A DNA stretch of 64,000 nt, from NCBI RefSeq assembly GCF_003932715.1, contig NZ_CP020700.1, positions 1,696,501-1,760,500 on the forward strand, read 5' to 3'. Source of the DNA: Streptomyces tsukubensis (GTDB lineage Bacteria > Actinomycetota > Actinomycetes > Streptomycetales > Streptomycetaceae). The notes beneath the pieces are model-generated. The model was not told the DNA's origin and did not search any database. It was given only the letters and a program-made list of their open reading frames with translations. The position numbers and the translations under genes were made by a program. Shown here one piece after another: positions 9,831-19,525 of the stretch (its first letter is position 1; each line of letters begins with the position of its first letter).

Positions 9831-10612
9831 GCGGCGCACCGCAGATCGTCGTCCACCGCGACAAGGAGCTGATGGCCCAGGCCGCGGCGGCCCGGCTGAT
9901 CACCCGGATCGTCGACGCCCAGGCCGCCCGGGGCACCGCCTCCGTGGTGCTCACCGGCGGGCGGAACGGCAACGGTCTGCTGGCCGCGCTCGGGGCCTCT
10001 CCGGCCCGGGACGCGGTCGACTGGGGACGGCTGGACCTGTGGTGGGGCGATGAAAGGTTCCTCCCCGAGGGGGACCCGGAGCGCAACGTCTCCCAGGCGC
10101 GGCAGGCGCTGCTGGACCATGTGCCGGTCGATCCGGCCCGGGTCCGTCCGATGGCCGCATCCGACGGTCCGTACGGCAGCGACGTCGAGGCGGCGGCCGC
10201 CGCCTATGCGGCGCAGCTGGCCGCGGCGGCGGGCCCGGAGGACCACGGTCCGGTGCCGACGTTCGACGTGCTGATGCTGGGTGTCGGCCCCGACACCCAT
10301 ATCGCGTCGCTCTTCCCGGAGCATCCGGCGGTCCGGGAGACGGAGCGTACGGTCGTCGGTGTCCACGGCTCCCCGAAGCCGCCGCCGATCCGGATCTCGC
10401 TGACCCTTCCGGCGATCCGGGCGGCGCGTGAGGTGTGGCTGCTGGCGGCGGGCGAGGACAAGGCGAACGCCGCGGCGATCGCCCTGTCGGGCGCGGGCGA
10501 GCTCCAGGCCCCGGCCGCGGGGGCCCGGGGCCGGGCCAGAACCCTGTGGCTGCTGGACGCGGCCGCGGCGGCCCAGTTGCCGCGGGAGCTGTATCCCCCG
10601 GCCTCCGCGTAG
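9827..10612 (+). CDS. pgl: 6-phosphogluconolactonase
   Basis: This 261-residue enzyme hydrolyses 6-phosphogluconolactone, the second step of the oxidative branch (often named devB in Streptomyces). VVLTGGRNGNGLLAAL near residue 45, WGDERFLPEGDPERN near residue 75 and GVGPDTHIASLFPEH near residue 155 are the family landmarks. The usual GxGxDGHxASLFP motif reads GPDTHIASLFP, with Thr replacing the common Gly before His. GTG 9827 overlaps the opcA stop. It ends the operon just before a strong hairpin. Confidence 0.95.
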   Translation: MSGAPQIVVHRDKELMAQAAAARLITRIVDAQAARGTASVVLTGGRNGNGLLAALGASPARDAVDWGRLDLWWGDERFLPEGDPERNVSQARQALLDHVPVDPARVRPMAASDGPYGSDVEAAAAAYAAQLAAAAGPEDHGPVPTFDVLMLGVGPDTHIASLFPEHPAVRETERTVVGVHGSPKPPPIRISLTLPAIRAAREVWLLAAGEDKANAAAIALSGAGELQAPAAGARGRARTLWLLDAAAAAQLPRELYPPASA

Positions 10613-10626
10613 CGCAGTGACGGCTC

Positions 10627-10659
10627 AGGGCCCGGACACCTTCACGGTGTCCGGGCCCT
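10627..10659. terminator. Bidirectional terminator hairpin
   Basis: A perfect 14-bp stem (10627-10640 with 10646-10659) with loop ttcac lies between the converging pgl and the gene at 10683. Confidence 0.88.
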
Positions 10660-10682
10660 CGGTCGTGTCACGGCGTGGGAGG

Positions 10683-11555
10683 TCAGTCGACGGTCAGGCT
10701 CGCCTCGTGGAGGGCGATCGCGGCCCGGACCGCTCCCGTGAAGGCCCGGAACTTCGCGTTCGTGGTGTTCGCCCGGCCGGTCCGGGACGAGGGGTCGTCG
10801 AAGAGGCTGTTGCGCAGGGCCCCGGAGAGCTCCAGCTGGACACCCTTGTTGCGCAGAGTGCGGTTGCAGGGGTTGTCCGGGTCGGTTCCGCCGAGTGCCG
10901 GGACCTGGCTGCCGTCGATGATGCTGATGTTCCAGGGGTCGGGGCCGGCGGTCGCGAGCAGTTCCAGCTGCTGCCGGACCAGCGCCTTGAAGTCCTGGTC
11001 GAGCCCGCCGAGCACGACGTCGTAGCCCGGTACCTGGGTGTTGGCGAAGCCGTGGACGCTGACGACGCCCAGGCTGCCCTCGGCCAGGCCCAGGGCGTGC
11101 AGATCGTCGCATCCGGTGGAGGTGACGTGGAGTTCGGCGTTGAGGCCGGGCCCCCGCAGCCCCTCGAACAGCCAGTAGTCGTAGCGGGGGTCGCCCGCCG
11201 CTCCGGTGGGCGCGAGGTCCTTCGGGTGGTATCCGGCGATACCGAGGGCGACTTCGGAGGTGCCGGTTTCGATACCGCCGCCGTGCAGGGCGAGTACGGC
11301 GGTGCCGGGCAGCCGCACCTCGGCGGCGAAGGTCGGATCGCTGCGCTCGTGCCGTCTGAAGCGCCGGCCGTAGTCGGTGCCCTCCGTGTACTGCGGATTG
11401 CGGTAGATATGGCTGGTGTAGGTCGGGGCCGGAGGGTTGCCTGCCGTGGCCGCGGGCGCGGCGTGGGCCGTGGTGGGCACGGCGGCCAGTCCGGTGCTTC
11501 CGGCGGCGGCCGCCAGGGCGGCGGTCAGGACGGTTCGTCTGCTGCTGGTGGTCAT
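10683..11555 (-). CDS. Exported poly-gamma-glutamate hydrolase family protein
   Basis: This 290-residue protein starts MTTSSRRTVLTAALAAAAG, a twin-arginine-like signal followed by a hydrophobic core and an AHAAPA cleavage region, so it should be exported folded. The mature part resembles the phage-type PGA depolymerase family (formerly DUF867): LALHGGGIETGTSEVA near residue 95 contains the probable zinc-binding His and Glu, with LHVTSTGCDD and VSVHGF (a second His) later. Such enzymes cut gamma-glutamyl bonds; here the substrate could be a polymer or a cell wall peptide. It is probably co-transcribed with the PH-domain gene 36 bases upstream. Family call fairly sure, substrate unknown. Confidence 0.75.
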   Translation of the reverse strand: MTTSSRRTVLTAALAAAAGSTGLAAVPTTAHAAPAATAGNPPAPTYTSHIYRNPQYTEGTDYGRRFRRHERSDPTFAAEVRLPGTAVLALHGGGIETGTSEVALGIAGYHPKDLAPTGAAGDPRYDYWLFEGLRGPGLNAELHVTSTGCDDLHALGLAEGSLGVVSVHGFANTQVPGYDVVLGGLDQDFKALVRQQLELLATAGPDPWNISIIDGSQVPALGGTDPDNPCNRTLRNKGVQLELSGALRNSLFDDPSSRTGRANTTNAKFRAFTGAVRAAIALHEASLTVD

Positions 11556-11591
11556 CACAAGATCATGTCCGGGGCCGCGGTGCATATTCGA

Positions 11592-13250
11592 TCACCGCGC
11601 TATCACCGGCGGCCGGTGCTCCGGCGCCTCCCCGGCCGCCGCTGCGGGTATCTCCACCAGGAACGGTGTCAGCAGGCCGGGGACCGCCGCATCGGCAAAG
11701 GCCAGCCCCTCGGAGGTGTCCGCGTCATGGACGGAGTAGCCCCCGGCCCCGGCGGCCGTGGTCGCGGTCAGTGTGATCAGCCCGGCCCGGCGCTGGGCGA
11801 GGGACTCCGTGACGGTCCAGCCGATGATTCCGGTCCGCTGGAGGGCGACCGTACGCCGCGAGGGGGTGCCGGAGCGGGCCAGCAGATAGCGTCCGGCGAT
11901 CCCGTGACCGAGACTGCGGTACGCGTCGAGGGCGAGCGCCGTGCCGACGGGCAGCGCCACCAGCGCATACCCGGCGGCGACGGGCAGCAGCAGCGGTGTG
12001 AGCCAGGGCCCCGCGGCGGCGAGGGCGGCGGCGGGCAGCAGGGCCGCGGCAAGGGCCCAGTACAGCCGCCGGTTCCTCGCCCGGCGCGGATGGCGGGTCA
12101 GCGGTGCCCCGGTGGGCGGCCGGGGCTCGCGGAGCACCAGCGCCGCCACCTCGTCCGCGACGGCCCGGGGGACGACCGGGAGCAGCCCCCGGGCGTCCGT
12201 GTGCCGGTCGCCGTCGGCTTCGGCGAGCCCGGTGGCGACCGCGTCCACCCGGGCCCCGCCGATGGCCCGGACCCCGATCGGCTCCACCAGTTCGACCCCG
12301 CGGAGCCGGGGCTCCGCGACGGAGACGGAGCGGGTGGTGAAGAGCCCGCGCCGGACCCGGAGCACTCCGCCCGGCTCCCTCTCCAGGCGGTAGCCCCACC
12401 ACATCTCCAGCCAGAGGCCGAGCGCCCCGACCGCGCCGGTCAGCAGGGTCCCGAGGACGAGCAGCGGGACGACGAGGACGAGCGGACGGTCCCGGACGAG
12501 GTCGCCGGTCCAGCCGATCAGATCCGCCTGGACACCGAACCAGTCGCTGATCTGGAGCGCGGCACCGGCCGCCGCGCTGCCGATGGCGAAGGTGAGGAAG
12601 GACGTCGGGGCGTAGCGGATCCACCGGAGGTCGAACCGGGCCAGGGTGCCCCCGGGCGGAGCGGCGGCCGGACCGGCGGGCCGGCCGAGCAGTTCGGCCC
12701 GGAGCCGGTCGCCCTCCGCGCGGGAGACCGGGTTCAGCTCCAGTGAGGATTCCCCGCCGCCGCTCTCGCCGGTCCCTATCCGGACCTTCACCAGACCGAG
12801 CAGCCGCAGCAGTGGATGGGCGGTCAGATCGACGCTGCGAATCCGCTCCCGGGCCAGGGAGCGGCGTTTCAGCAGCAGCAGTCCGCTGTGGAGGTCGACC
12901 CGCTCGGGGCCGATGCGGTAGCGCGTCCGGCGCAGGCCGACCCAGTCCGCGGCGACGGAGCCCACGACCAGCAGCACCCCCGCGGTGATCAGCAGGGTCA
13001 GCCCGATTCCCCGGCGGGGGCCGTTGCCGAACCAGGCGCCGGAGGAGAGCCCGAGCAGCACGGGCAGACAGATGCCCCCGGCGACCCCGCTCATGACGGC
13101 CCCGGTGGCCAGGAGCGACCGCGGGTCGAGCCGCCGCCACTCCCCGGGCGGGCCCGCGACGGCTTCCGGGCCGGCGCTCGTCGCGCCTCCGGCCACCGCC
13201 GGGACCGGCCGGTCGGCCGGTGCGGTCCGGCCGGTCTCCCCCGTGGCCAT
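11592..13250 (-). CDS. Membrane protein with three bacterial PH (DUF304/YdbT-like) domains
   Basis: This 552-residue protein resembles Bacillus YdbT. Hydrophobic pairs at about residues 48-90, 225-275 and 395-440 alternate with three bPH_2-like domains: RYRIGPERVDLHSGLLLLKRRSLARERIRSVD-type (about 112-165), the stretch around RVRRGLFTTRSVSVAEPRLRGVEL (about 285-345), and one around RYLLARSGTPSRRTVALQ (about 460-530). The function is unknown; relatives have been linked to resistance to membrane-active antibiotics. Its ATG follows the pgi stop by only 4 bases, so it is translated from the pgi message. A YdbS-like small partner, which often accompanies it, is absent. Confidence 0.8.
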   Translation of the reverse strand: MATGETGRTAPADRPVPAVAGGATSAGPEAVAGPPGEWRRLDPRSLLATGAVMSGVAGGICLPVLLGLSSGAWFGNGPRRGIGLTLLITAGVLLVVGSVAADWVGLRRTRYRIGPERVDLHSGLLLLKRRSLARERIRSVDLTAHPLLRLLGLVKVRIGTGESGGGESSLELNPVSRAEGDRLRAELLGRPAGPAAAPPGGTLARFDLRWIRYAPTSFLTFAIGSAAAGAALQISDWFGVQADLIGWTGDLVRDRPLVLVVPLLVLGTLLTGAVGALGLWLEMWWGYRLEREPGGVLRVRRGLFTTRSVSVAEPRLRGVELVEPIGVRAIGGARVDAVATGLAEADGDRHTDARGLLPVVPRAVADEVAALVLREPRPPTGAPLTRHPRRARNRRLYWALAAALLPAAALAAAGPWLTPLLLPVAAGYALVALPVGTALALDAYRSLGHGIAGRYLLARSGTPSRRTVALQRTGIIGWTVTESLAQRRAGLITLTATTAAGAGGYSVHDADTSEGLAFADAAVPGLLTPFLVEIPAAAAGEAPEHRPPVIAR

Positions 13251-13254
13251 GGGA

Positions 13255-14907
13255 TCAGCGTCCCCGCAGGTCCCGGTAGGCGGCCGTGAGCGCCGCCGTG
13301 GAGCTGTCGAGCTCCTCGCCTCCGGTGCCGTCGGTCAGCACCGGTTCGATCCGCCTGGCCAGGACCTTGCCCAGTTCGACGCCCCACTGGTCGAAGGAGT
13401 CGATGTTCCAGACGGCGCCCTGGACGAACACCTTGTGCTCGTAGAGGGCGATCAGCTGGCCGAGCACCGACGGGGTCAGCTCGTCGGCGAGGATCGTCGT
13501 CGTCGGGTGGTCGCCGCGGAAGGTCTTGTGCGGCACGAGCTCCTCGGGGACCCCTTCGGCCCGTACCTCGTCGGCGGTCTTCCCGAAGGCCAGGGCCTGG
13601 GTCTGGGCGAAGAAGTTGGCCATCAGCAGATCGTGCTGGGCGACCTGGGCGGGCGGCAGACCGGGCACGGGCCGGGCGAAGCCGATGAAGTCCGCGGGGA
13701 TGGTCTTGGTGCCCTGGTGGATCAGCTGGTAGTACGCGTGCTGGCCGTTGGTGCCCGGGGTGCCCCAGACGACGGGCCCGGTCTGCCAGTGCACCGGCCG
13801 GCCGTCCCGGTCGACGGACTTGCCGTTCGACTCCATGTCCAGTTGCTGGAGGTAGGCGGTGAACCTGCTCAGATAGTGGGAGTAGGGCAGCACGGCATGC
13901 GACTGGGCGTCGAAGAACGCGCCGTACCAGATGCCGAGCAGTCCGAGCAGCAGCGGGGCGTTGGCCTCCGGCGGGGCGGTGCGGAAGTGCTCGTCGACGA
14001 GGTGGAAGCCGTCGAGCATCTCCCGGAAGCGCTCCGGGCCGATCGCGATCATCAGGGAGAGCCCGATGGCGGAGTCGTAGGAGTACCGGCCGCCGACCCA
14101 GTCCCAGAATTCGAACATGTTCACCGGGTCGATACCGAAGTCGGTGACCTTCTCGGCATTGGTGGAGAGGGCCACGAAATGCCGGGCGACAGCCTCCTGA
14201 CCGGCGTTCAGACCGTCGAGCAGCCACTGGCGGGCGGACGTGGCATTGGTGATGGTCTCGATGGTGGTGAAGGTCTTGGAGGCGACGACGAAGAGCGTCT
14301 CGGCCGGGTCGAGGTCGCGGACGGCCTCGTGGAGGTCGGCCCCGTCGACGTTGGAGACGAAACGGAGGGTCAGTTCGCGGGAGGTGTAGGCGCGGAGCGC
14401 CTCGTACGCCATGGCGGGGCCGAGATCGGAGCCGCCGATGCCGATGTTCACCACGTTTCTGATGGGGCGTCCGGTGTGGCCGGTCCACTCGCCCGAGCGG
14501 ATCCGCCCGGAGAAACCGGCCATCCTGTCGAGCACCGCGTGGACACCCGGCACCACGTTCTCGCCGTCGACCTCGATCACCGCGTCCCGGGGGGCCCGCA
14601 GCGCGGTGTGGAGGACGGCCCGGCCCTCGGTGGTGTTGATCTTCTCGCCTCGGAACATGGCGTCCCGCAGTCCGGCGACGTCGGTGGCCGCTGCCAGCTG
14701 CCGCAGCAGGGCGAGGGTCTCGTCGGTGACCAGGTGCTTGGAGTAGTCGAGATGGAGGTCGCCGACGCGCAGGGTGAGGCGGCGGCCGCGCTCCGGGTCC
14801 GCCGCGAACAGCTCGCGCAGTCCGGTGCCGCCCACCTGCTCGCGGTGCTTGCCGAGCGCGGTCCACTCGGGTGTCTGGTCGAGCCGGGTTCGGCCTGTCT
14901 CGTTCAC
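13255..14907 (-). CDS. pgi: Glucose-6-phosphate isomerase
   Basis: This 550-residue enzyme interconverts glucose 6-phosphate and fructose 6-phosphate. [18 protein letters not shown] near residue 150, [13 protein letters not shown] near residue 210, the conserved Glu region around [19 protein letters not shown] near residue 390 and [13 protein letters not shown] near residue 505 are all present. The start is GTG at 14905-14907. A MITE-like repeat (15037-15201) occupies the region about 130 bases upstream of the start, where its promoter should lie. The gene probably runs on into the PH-domain gene. Confidence 0.96.
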   Translation of the reverse strand: MNETGRTRLDQTPEWTALGKHREQVGGTGLRELFAADPERGRRLTLRVGDLHLDYSKHLVTDETLALLRQLAAATDVAGLRDAMFRGEKINTTEGRAVLHTALRAPRDAVIEVDGENVVPGVHAVLDRMAGFSGRIRSGEWTGHTGRPIRNVVNIGIGGSDLGPAMAYEALRAYTSRELTLRFVSNVDGADLHEAVRDLDPAETLFVVASKTFTTIETITNATSARQWLLDGLNAGQEAVARHFVALSTNAEKVTDFGIDPVNMFEFWDWVGGRYSYDSAIGLSLMIAIGPERFREMLDGFHLVDEHFRTAPPEANAPLLLGLLGIWYGAFFDAQSHAVLPYSHYLSRFTAYLQQLDMESNGKSVDRDGRPVHWQTGPVVWGTPGTNGQHAYYQLIHQGTKTIPADFIGFARPVPGLPPAQVAQHDLLMANFFAQTQALAFGKTADEVRAEGVPEELVPHKTFRGDHPTTTILADELTPSVLGQLIALYEHKVFVQGAVWNIDSFDQWGVELGKVLARRIEPVLTDGTGGEELDSSTAALTAAYRDLRGR

Positions 14908-15036
14908 TCGGACATCAGCTCACTTCGTCTTGTACCTGCCTGGTGCCCCACCGCGCCCAACCTAGTTGATCAGCCGGGGCGCGAGGCGTCGACGGCCGCA
15001 CCGGACCCCCGGTCCGGTGACGTTCCGTGTTCGCCT

Positions 15037-15201
15037 AGGCCCTGTCCGGGCGATCTTGTCGGGCCCACGACGACAGCTACGGCACCTCGCTGCGTTGTCG
15101 GAGTCATCCGAGTACGCCCAGTACGAGGATGATCCTCCGCCTTGCGATGCACCGCATCTGACGCCGCGGGCTGATCCTCGAAGACCGCCCGGACAGGACC
15201 T
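15037..15201 (-). repeat. MITE-like intergenic repeat, copy 1 (with flanking 405-base spacer)
   Basis: The spacer 14908-15312 has no gene. In it, a 165-base element is bounded by 21-base inverted repeats matching at 19 positions (15037-15057 and 15181-15201). Inside are two boxes shared with the copy at 31035-31186: ctcgctgcgttgtcg (15086-15100) and atcctccgccttgcgat (15132-15148). The inner gatcttg-cggg segment beside the terminal repeat is also shared. There is no transposase or long frame. Orientation is opposite to the second copy. It lies between rbpA-family and pgi genes, upstream of pgi. Confidence 0.75.
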
Positions 15202-15268
15202 GAACAGAACCGTAGGCGACGGCACTGACATCGGGGCATCGTGATCAACCCCGGAAGCCCGAGAAAAA

Positions 15269-15305
15269 ATCCGGCCGGATCACCTTTTCGGTGATCCGGC
15301 CGGAT
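15269..15305 (-). terminator. Rho-independent terminator of the RbpA-family gene
   Basis: A perfect 16-bp stem (15269-15284 with 15290-15305) and loop of five is followed, in the minus direction, by a run of six T (aaaaaa at 15263-15268 on the plus strand). This is a classical terminator, rare in such GC-rich DNA, and lies 8 bases past the stop at 15313. Confidence 0.92.
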
Positions 15306-15312
15306 CGAATGT

Positions 15313-15648
15313 CTAGATTTCGCCGCGGAGTTTGGCAAGGGCCTCGGCGAGGATCGCCTCGCCGTCCGCGTCGCTGCGCCGCTCCCGTACATACGCCAGA
15401 TGCGTCTTGTAGGGCTCGGTGCGCGGCGGGTCCGGCGGATTGTCCTGGTCCTGACCGGCCGGGAACCCACAGCGCGGGCAGTCCCAGGTGTCGGGGACCT
15501 GCGCGTCGCTGGCGAAGCTCGGCTGCGTCTCGTGCCCGTTGGAGCACCAGAAGGAGATGCGCAGACGTGGCGCGGACTCGCCGCGCTCGGCCTCGCCCAT
15601 CGGCCCCGCCCCGACCCGGCTCCCCCGGATCGCGTTGCCACTTGCCAC
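15313..15648 (-). CDS. RbpA-family RNA polymerase-binding protein (RbpB-like paralogue)
   Basis: This 111-residue protein carries the RbpA zinc-ribbon-like core: SFWCSNGHETQPSF near residue 35 and WDCPRCGFPAG near residue 55, then PRTEPYKTHLAYVRERRSDADGE, matching the sigma-binding C-terminal helix with the ERR motif. RbpA binds RNA polymerase and group 1/2 sigma factors and aids open complex formation. The N-terminus MASGNAIRGSRVGAGPM differs from the classical RbpA located elsewhere in Streptomyces near ppm1, so I take this as the second paralogue, often called RbpB. All four cysteines of the ribbon are kept. GTG 15648 is the start that yields the conserved N-terminus. Confidence 0.85.
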   Translation of the reverse strand: MASGNAIRGSRVGAGPMGEAERGESAPRLRISFWCSNGHETQPSFASDAQVPDTWDCPRCGFPAGQDQDNPPDPPRTEPYKTHLAYVRERRSDADGEAILAEALAKLRGEI

Positions 15649-15793
15649 GGTGTAACTCCCTGCGTGATGGTGCTGCACAGCGTCTCACAGCGGCTGCGCC
15701 GCGGTGCCCCAGTCTACGTAAGGCCCAACGCCCGTCCAGTCGTTGGAGTTACACCCTCGCCCCCACCGGCCTCCCGGAAGAGTGGCTCGGGTG

Positions 15794-16030
15794 TCAGTTG
15801 TCCATCTTCATCAGCAGGCCGAGCACCATGATGCAGGCGAACCAGAGCAGCCCGACCACCACGGTGATGCGGTCGAGGTTGCGCTCGGCGACCGAGGAGC
15901 CGCCGACGGAGGACTGCATGCCGCCGCCGAACATGTCGGAGAGACCGCCGCCCTTCCCCTTGTGCATCAGCACGAGCAGCATCAGCAGCAGGCTGAAGAC
16001 GATCAGGGCGATCGAGAACCCCATAACCAC
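15794..16030 (-). CDS. secG: Preprotein translocase subunit SecG
   Basis: This 78-residue protein has two transmembrane helices (about residues 3-22 and 53-74) joined by a Gly/Ser-rich loop with HKGKGGGLSDMFGGG, the SecG signature. It assists SecYEG-mediated export. The start is GTG 16030, giving MVMGFS; ATG 16024 would remove two residues. AGGAAG lies upstream at a suitable distance. It sits between tpiA and the RbpA-family gene, the standard place in Streptomyces. Confidence 0.95.
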   Translation of the reverse strand: MVMGFSIALIVFSLLLMLLVLMHKGKGGGLSDMFGGGMQSSVGGSSVAERNLDRITVVVGLLWFACIMVLGLLMKMDN

Positions 16031-16075
16031 GGCTTGGCCCTACTTCCTGGCAATTCTCTGGATGGTCTGGTGACT

Positions 16076-16108
16076 GCGGGGACCCCGGACAAGGCCCGGG
16101 GTCCCCGC
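16076..16108 (-). terminator. Terminator hairpin after tpiA
   Basis: A perfect 13-bp stem gcggggaccccgg with its complement (16076-16088 with 16096-16108) and a 7-base loop lies 32 bases past the tpiA stop and before secG. Confidence 0.8.
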
Positions 16109-16139
16109 AAGGGTACGACGGATCGGCGCTAGCGCATAC

Positions 16140-16916
16140 TCACTGGTCGCGGAAGCGGACGATCTTGACGAACTCCTCGGTGTCGAGGGCGGCACCGCCC
16201 ACCAGGGCGCCGTCGACATCGGGCTGGGCCATGATCGCGGCCACGTTCCCGGACTTCACGGAGCCGCCGTACTGGATGCGGACCTTGTCGGCCAGCTCCT
16301 GGGAGTACAGCTCGGCGAGCCGGCCGCGGATCGCCCCGCAGACCTCCTGGGCGTCCTCGGGCGTGGCGACCTCGCCGGTGCCGATGGCCCAGACGGGCTC
16401 GTACGCGATGACGATCGACTCGGCCTGCTCGGCGGGCACGTCCTTCAGACCGCCGTCGAGCTGCGCCAGGGTGTACGGGACCTGCTCGCCGGCCTTGCGG
16501 ACGTCGAGGCCCTCGCCGACGCAGAGGATCGGCGTGATGCCGTTCCGGAAGGCGGCCTTCACCTTGGCGTTGCAGAGCTCGTCCGACTCACCGTGGTACT
16601 GGCGTCGCTCGGAGTGGCCCACGGCGACGTACGTGCACTTCAGCTTGGCCAGCATCGGGCCGGAGATCTCGCCGGTGTAGGCACCGGAGTCCTCGGCCGA
16701 GATGTCCTGGGCGCCGTAGACGATCTTGAGCTTGTCGCCGTCGACCAGGGTCTGGACGGACCGGAGGTCGGTGAAGGGCGGCAGGACCGCGACCTCCACG
16801 GCGTCGTAGTCCTTGTCGGCCAGGGCGAACGCGAGCTTCTGGACGTGTGCGATGGCCTCCAGGTGGTTGAGGTTCATCTTCCAGTTGCCCGCCATCAGCG
16901 GGGTACGGGTGGTCAT
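16140..16916 (-). CDS. tpiA: Triosephosphate isomerase
   Basis: This 258-residue TIM barrel has AGNWKMN near residue 10, catalytic His in VGHSERRQY near residue 100, catalytic Glu in [12 protein letters not shown] near residue 172 and the phosphate loop [10 protein letters not shown] near residue 238. It interconverts the two triose phosphates. It starts 8 bases past the pgk stop, so it is read from the gap-pgk-tpi transcript. Confidence 0.97.
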   Translation of the reverse strand: MTTRTPLMAGNWKMNLNHLEAIAHVQKLAFALADKDYDAVEVAVLPPFTDLRSVQTLVDGDKLKIVYGAQDISAEDSGAYTGEISGPMLAKLKCTYVAVGHSERRQYHGESDELCNAKVKAAFRNGITPILCVGEGLDVRKAGEQVPYTLAQLDGGLKDVPAEQAESIVIAYEPVWAIGTGEVATPEDAQEVCGAIRGRLAELYSQELADKVRIQYGGSVKSGNVAAIMAQPDVDGALVGGAALDTEEFVKIVRFRDQ

Positions 16917-16924
16917 AGCGGTGA

Positions 16925-18136
16925 TCAGTCCTCCAGTGCGGCGAGGCCGGGAAGCGTCTTGCCTTCGAGGTATTCGAGGCTGGCGCCGCCGCCGGTCGAA
17001 ATATGGCCGAAGGCGTTCTCGTCGAAGCCCAGGGTCCGGACGGCGGCGGCGGAGTCACCGCCGCCGACCACCGAGAAGGCCGGGGAGTCGACGAGGGCCC
17101 GGGCCACGGCCCGGGTGCCCTCGGCGTAGTCGGGGTGTTCGAAGACGCCCATCGGCCCGTTCCAGAAGACGGTGGCCGCGTCGGCGAGCTTCTCTGCGTA
17201 CAGCTTGCGGGTCTCGGGACCGATGTCCAGACCCTCCTGGTCGGCCGGGATGGCGTCCGCGGCGACGGTGGTGGGGTTCGCCGGGGCCTTGGTCTTCAGG
17301 TCCGGGAACTCGGGGGCGACCAGCACGTCCACGGGGAGGACGAACTCCACGCCCTGCGCCTCGGCGCGCTTCAGATACTCCTGGACGACCGGGACCTGGT
17401 CCTCCTGGAGCAGCGAGATACCGACCTCGTGGCCCTGGGCCTTGAGGAAGGTGTAGGCCATACCGCCGCCGATCAGGATGCGGTCGGCCTTGCCCAGCAG
17501 GTTGTCGATCACGCCGAGCTTGTCGGAGACCTTGGCACCGCCCAGGACCACGGCGTAGGGCCGCGCGACGTCCTCGGTGAGCTTCTTGAGGACACCGACC
17601 TCGGTGGCGATCAGATCGCCCGCGGCGTGCGGGAGCCTGGCGGGCAGATCGAAGACGGAGGCGTGCTTGCGGTGCACGGCGCCGAAGCCGTCGCCCACGT
17701 AGACGTCGGCGAGGGCGGCCAGCTCGTCCGCGAAGGCACCGCGCTCGGCATCGTCCTTGCTGGTCTCGCCGGGGTTGAAGCGGAGGTTCTCCAGCACCGC
17801 CACCTCGCCGTCGGCGAGCGCGGCGGTCACGGACTTCGCCGCGTCTCCGACCGTGTCGGCGGCGAAGGCGACCGGGCGGCCGAGGACATCGCCGAGCCGC
17901 TCAGCAGCCGGGGCCAGCGAGAACGCCGGATCGGGGGCGCCCTTGGGGCGTCCCAGATGCGAGGCGACGATCACCCGGGCACCGGCTTCGGCCAGCCTGG
18001 CGATGGTGGGGGCGACGGCCCGGATCCGGCCGTCGTCGGTGATGGTGGTGCCGTCGAGGGGCACATTGAGGTCGGCGCGGACGAAAACCCGCTTGCCGCT
18101 GACGCCGTCGGCCAACAGGTCGTCGATCGTCTTCAT
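16925..18136 (-). CDS. pgk: Phosphoglycerate kinase
   Basis: This 403-residue enzyme makes ATP from 1,3-bisphosphoglycerate. [14 protein letters not shown] near residue 20 and SHLGRPKG near residue 60 bind the substrate, and [16 protein letters not shown] near residue 205 and [10 protein letters not shown] near residue 335 bind nucleotide. The length is normal. A GAGGAG ribosome site precedes the ATG. It lies between gap and tpiA. Confidence 0.97.
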   Translation of the reverse strand: MKTIDDLLADGVSGKRVFVRADLNVPLDGTTITDDGRIRAVAPTIARLAEAGARVIVASHLGRPKGAPDPAFSLAPAAERLGDVLGRPVAFAADTVGDAAKSVTAALADGEVAVLENLRFNPGETSKDDAERGAFADELAALADVYVGDGFGAVHRKHASVFDLPARLPHAAGDLIATEVGVLKKLTEDVARPYAVVLGGAKVSDKLGVIDNLLGKADRILIGGGMAYTFLKAQGHEVGISLLQEDQVPVVQEYLKRAEAQGVEFVLPVDVLVAPEFPDLKTKAPANPTTVAADAIPADQEGLDIGPETRKLYAEKLADAATVFWNGPMGVFEHPDYAEGTRAVARALVDSPAFSVVGGGDSAAAVRTLGFDENAFGHISTGGGASLEYLEGKTLPGLAALED

Positions 18137-18170
18137 GGACGGTCTCCTCGGAAGGGCAGGACGTGCGACA

Positions 18171-18206
18171 GGGCCCGGGCGGCGCTGCGCTGCGCCGTCC
18201 GAGCCC
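18171..18206 (-). terminator. Imperfect hairpin between gap and pgk
   Basis: A 15-bp stem with two mismatches (18171-18185 with 18192-18206) lies about 100 bases past the gap stop and 34 bases before pgk. It could attenuate read-through, so gap is made in excess of pgk. Confidence 0.4.
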
Positions 18207-18304
18207 TCTCGCTCACATCGTGGTGCTCTGATTGCTGTTCTGTGCTGGGCTGTGCGGTGCCGAGCCGGGTGGAGCTGTCAGAGCCGTCGGAGCCAACTGA
18301 GTGC

Positions 18305-19512
<1,208 letters not shown>

Positions 19513-19525
19513 CGGTCACGCTCGG

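Noticed and set aside
12985..15132. 715-codon plus-strand frame opposite pgi
   Set aside because: Shadow of pgi and of the PH-domain gene; it even runs into the repeat at 15037.
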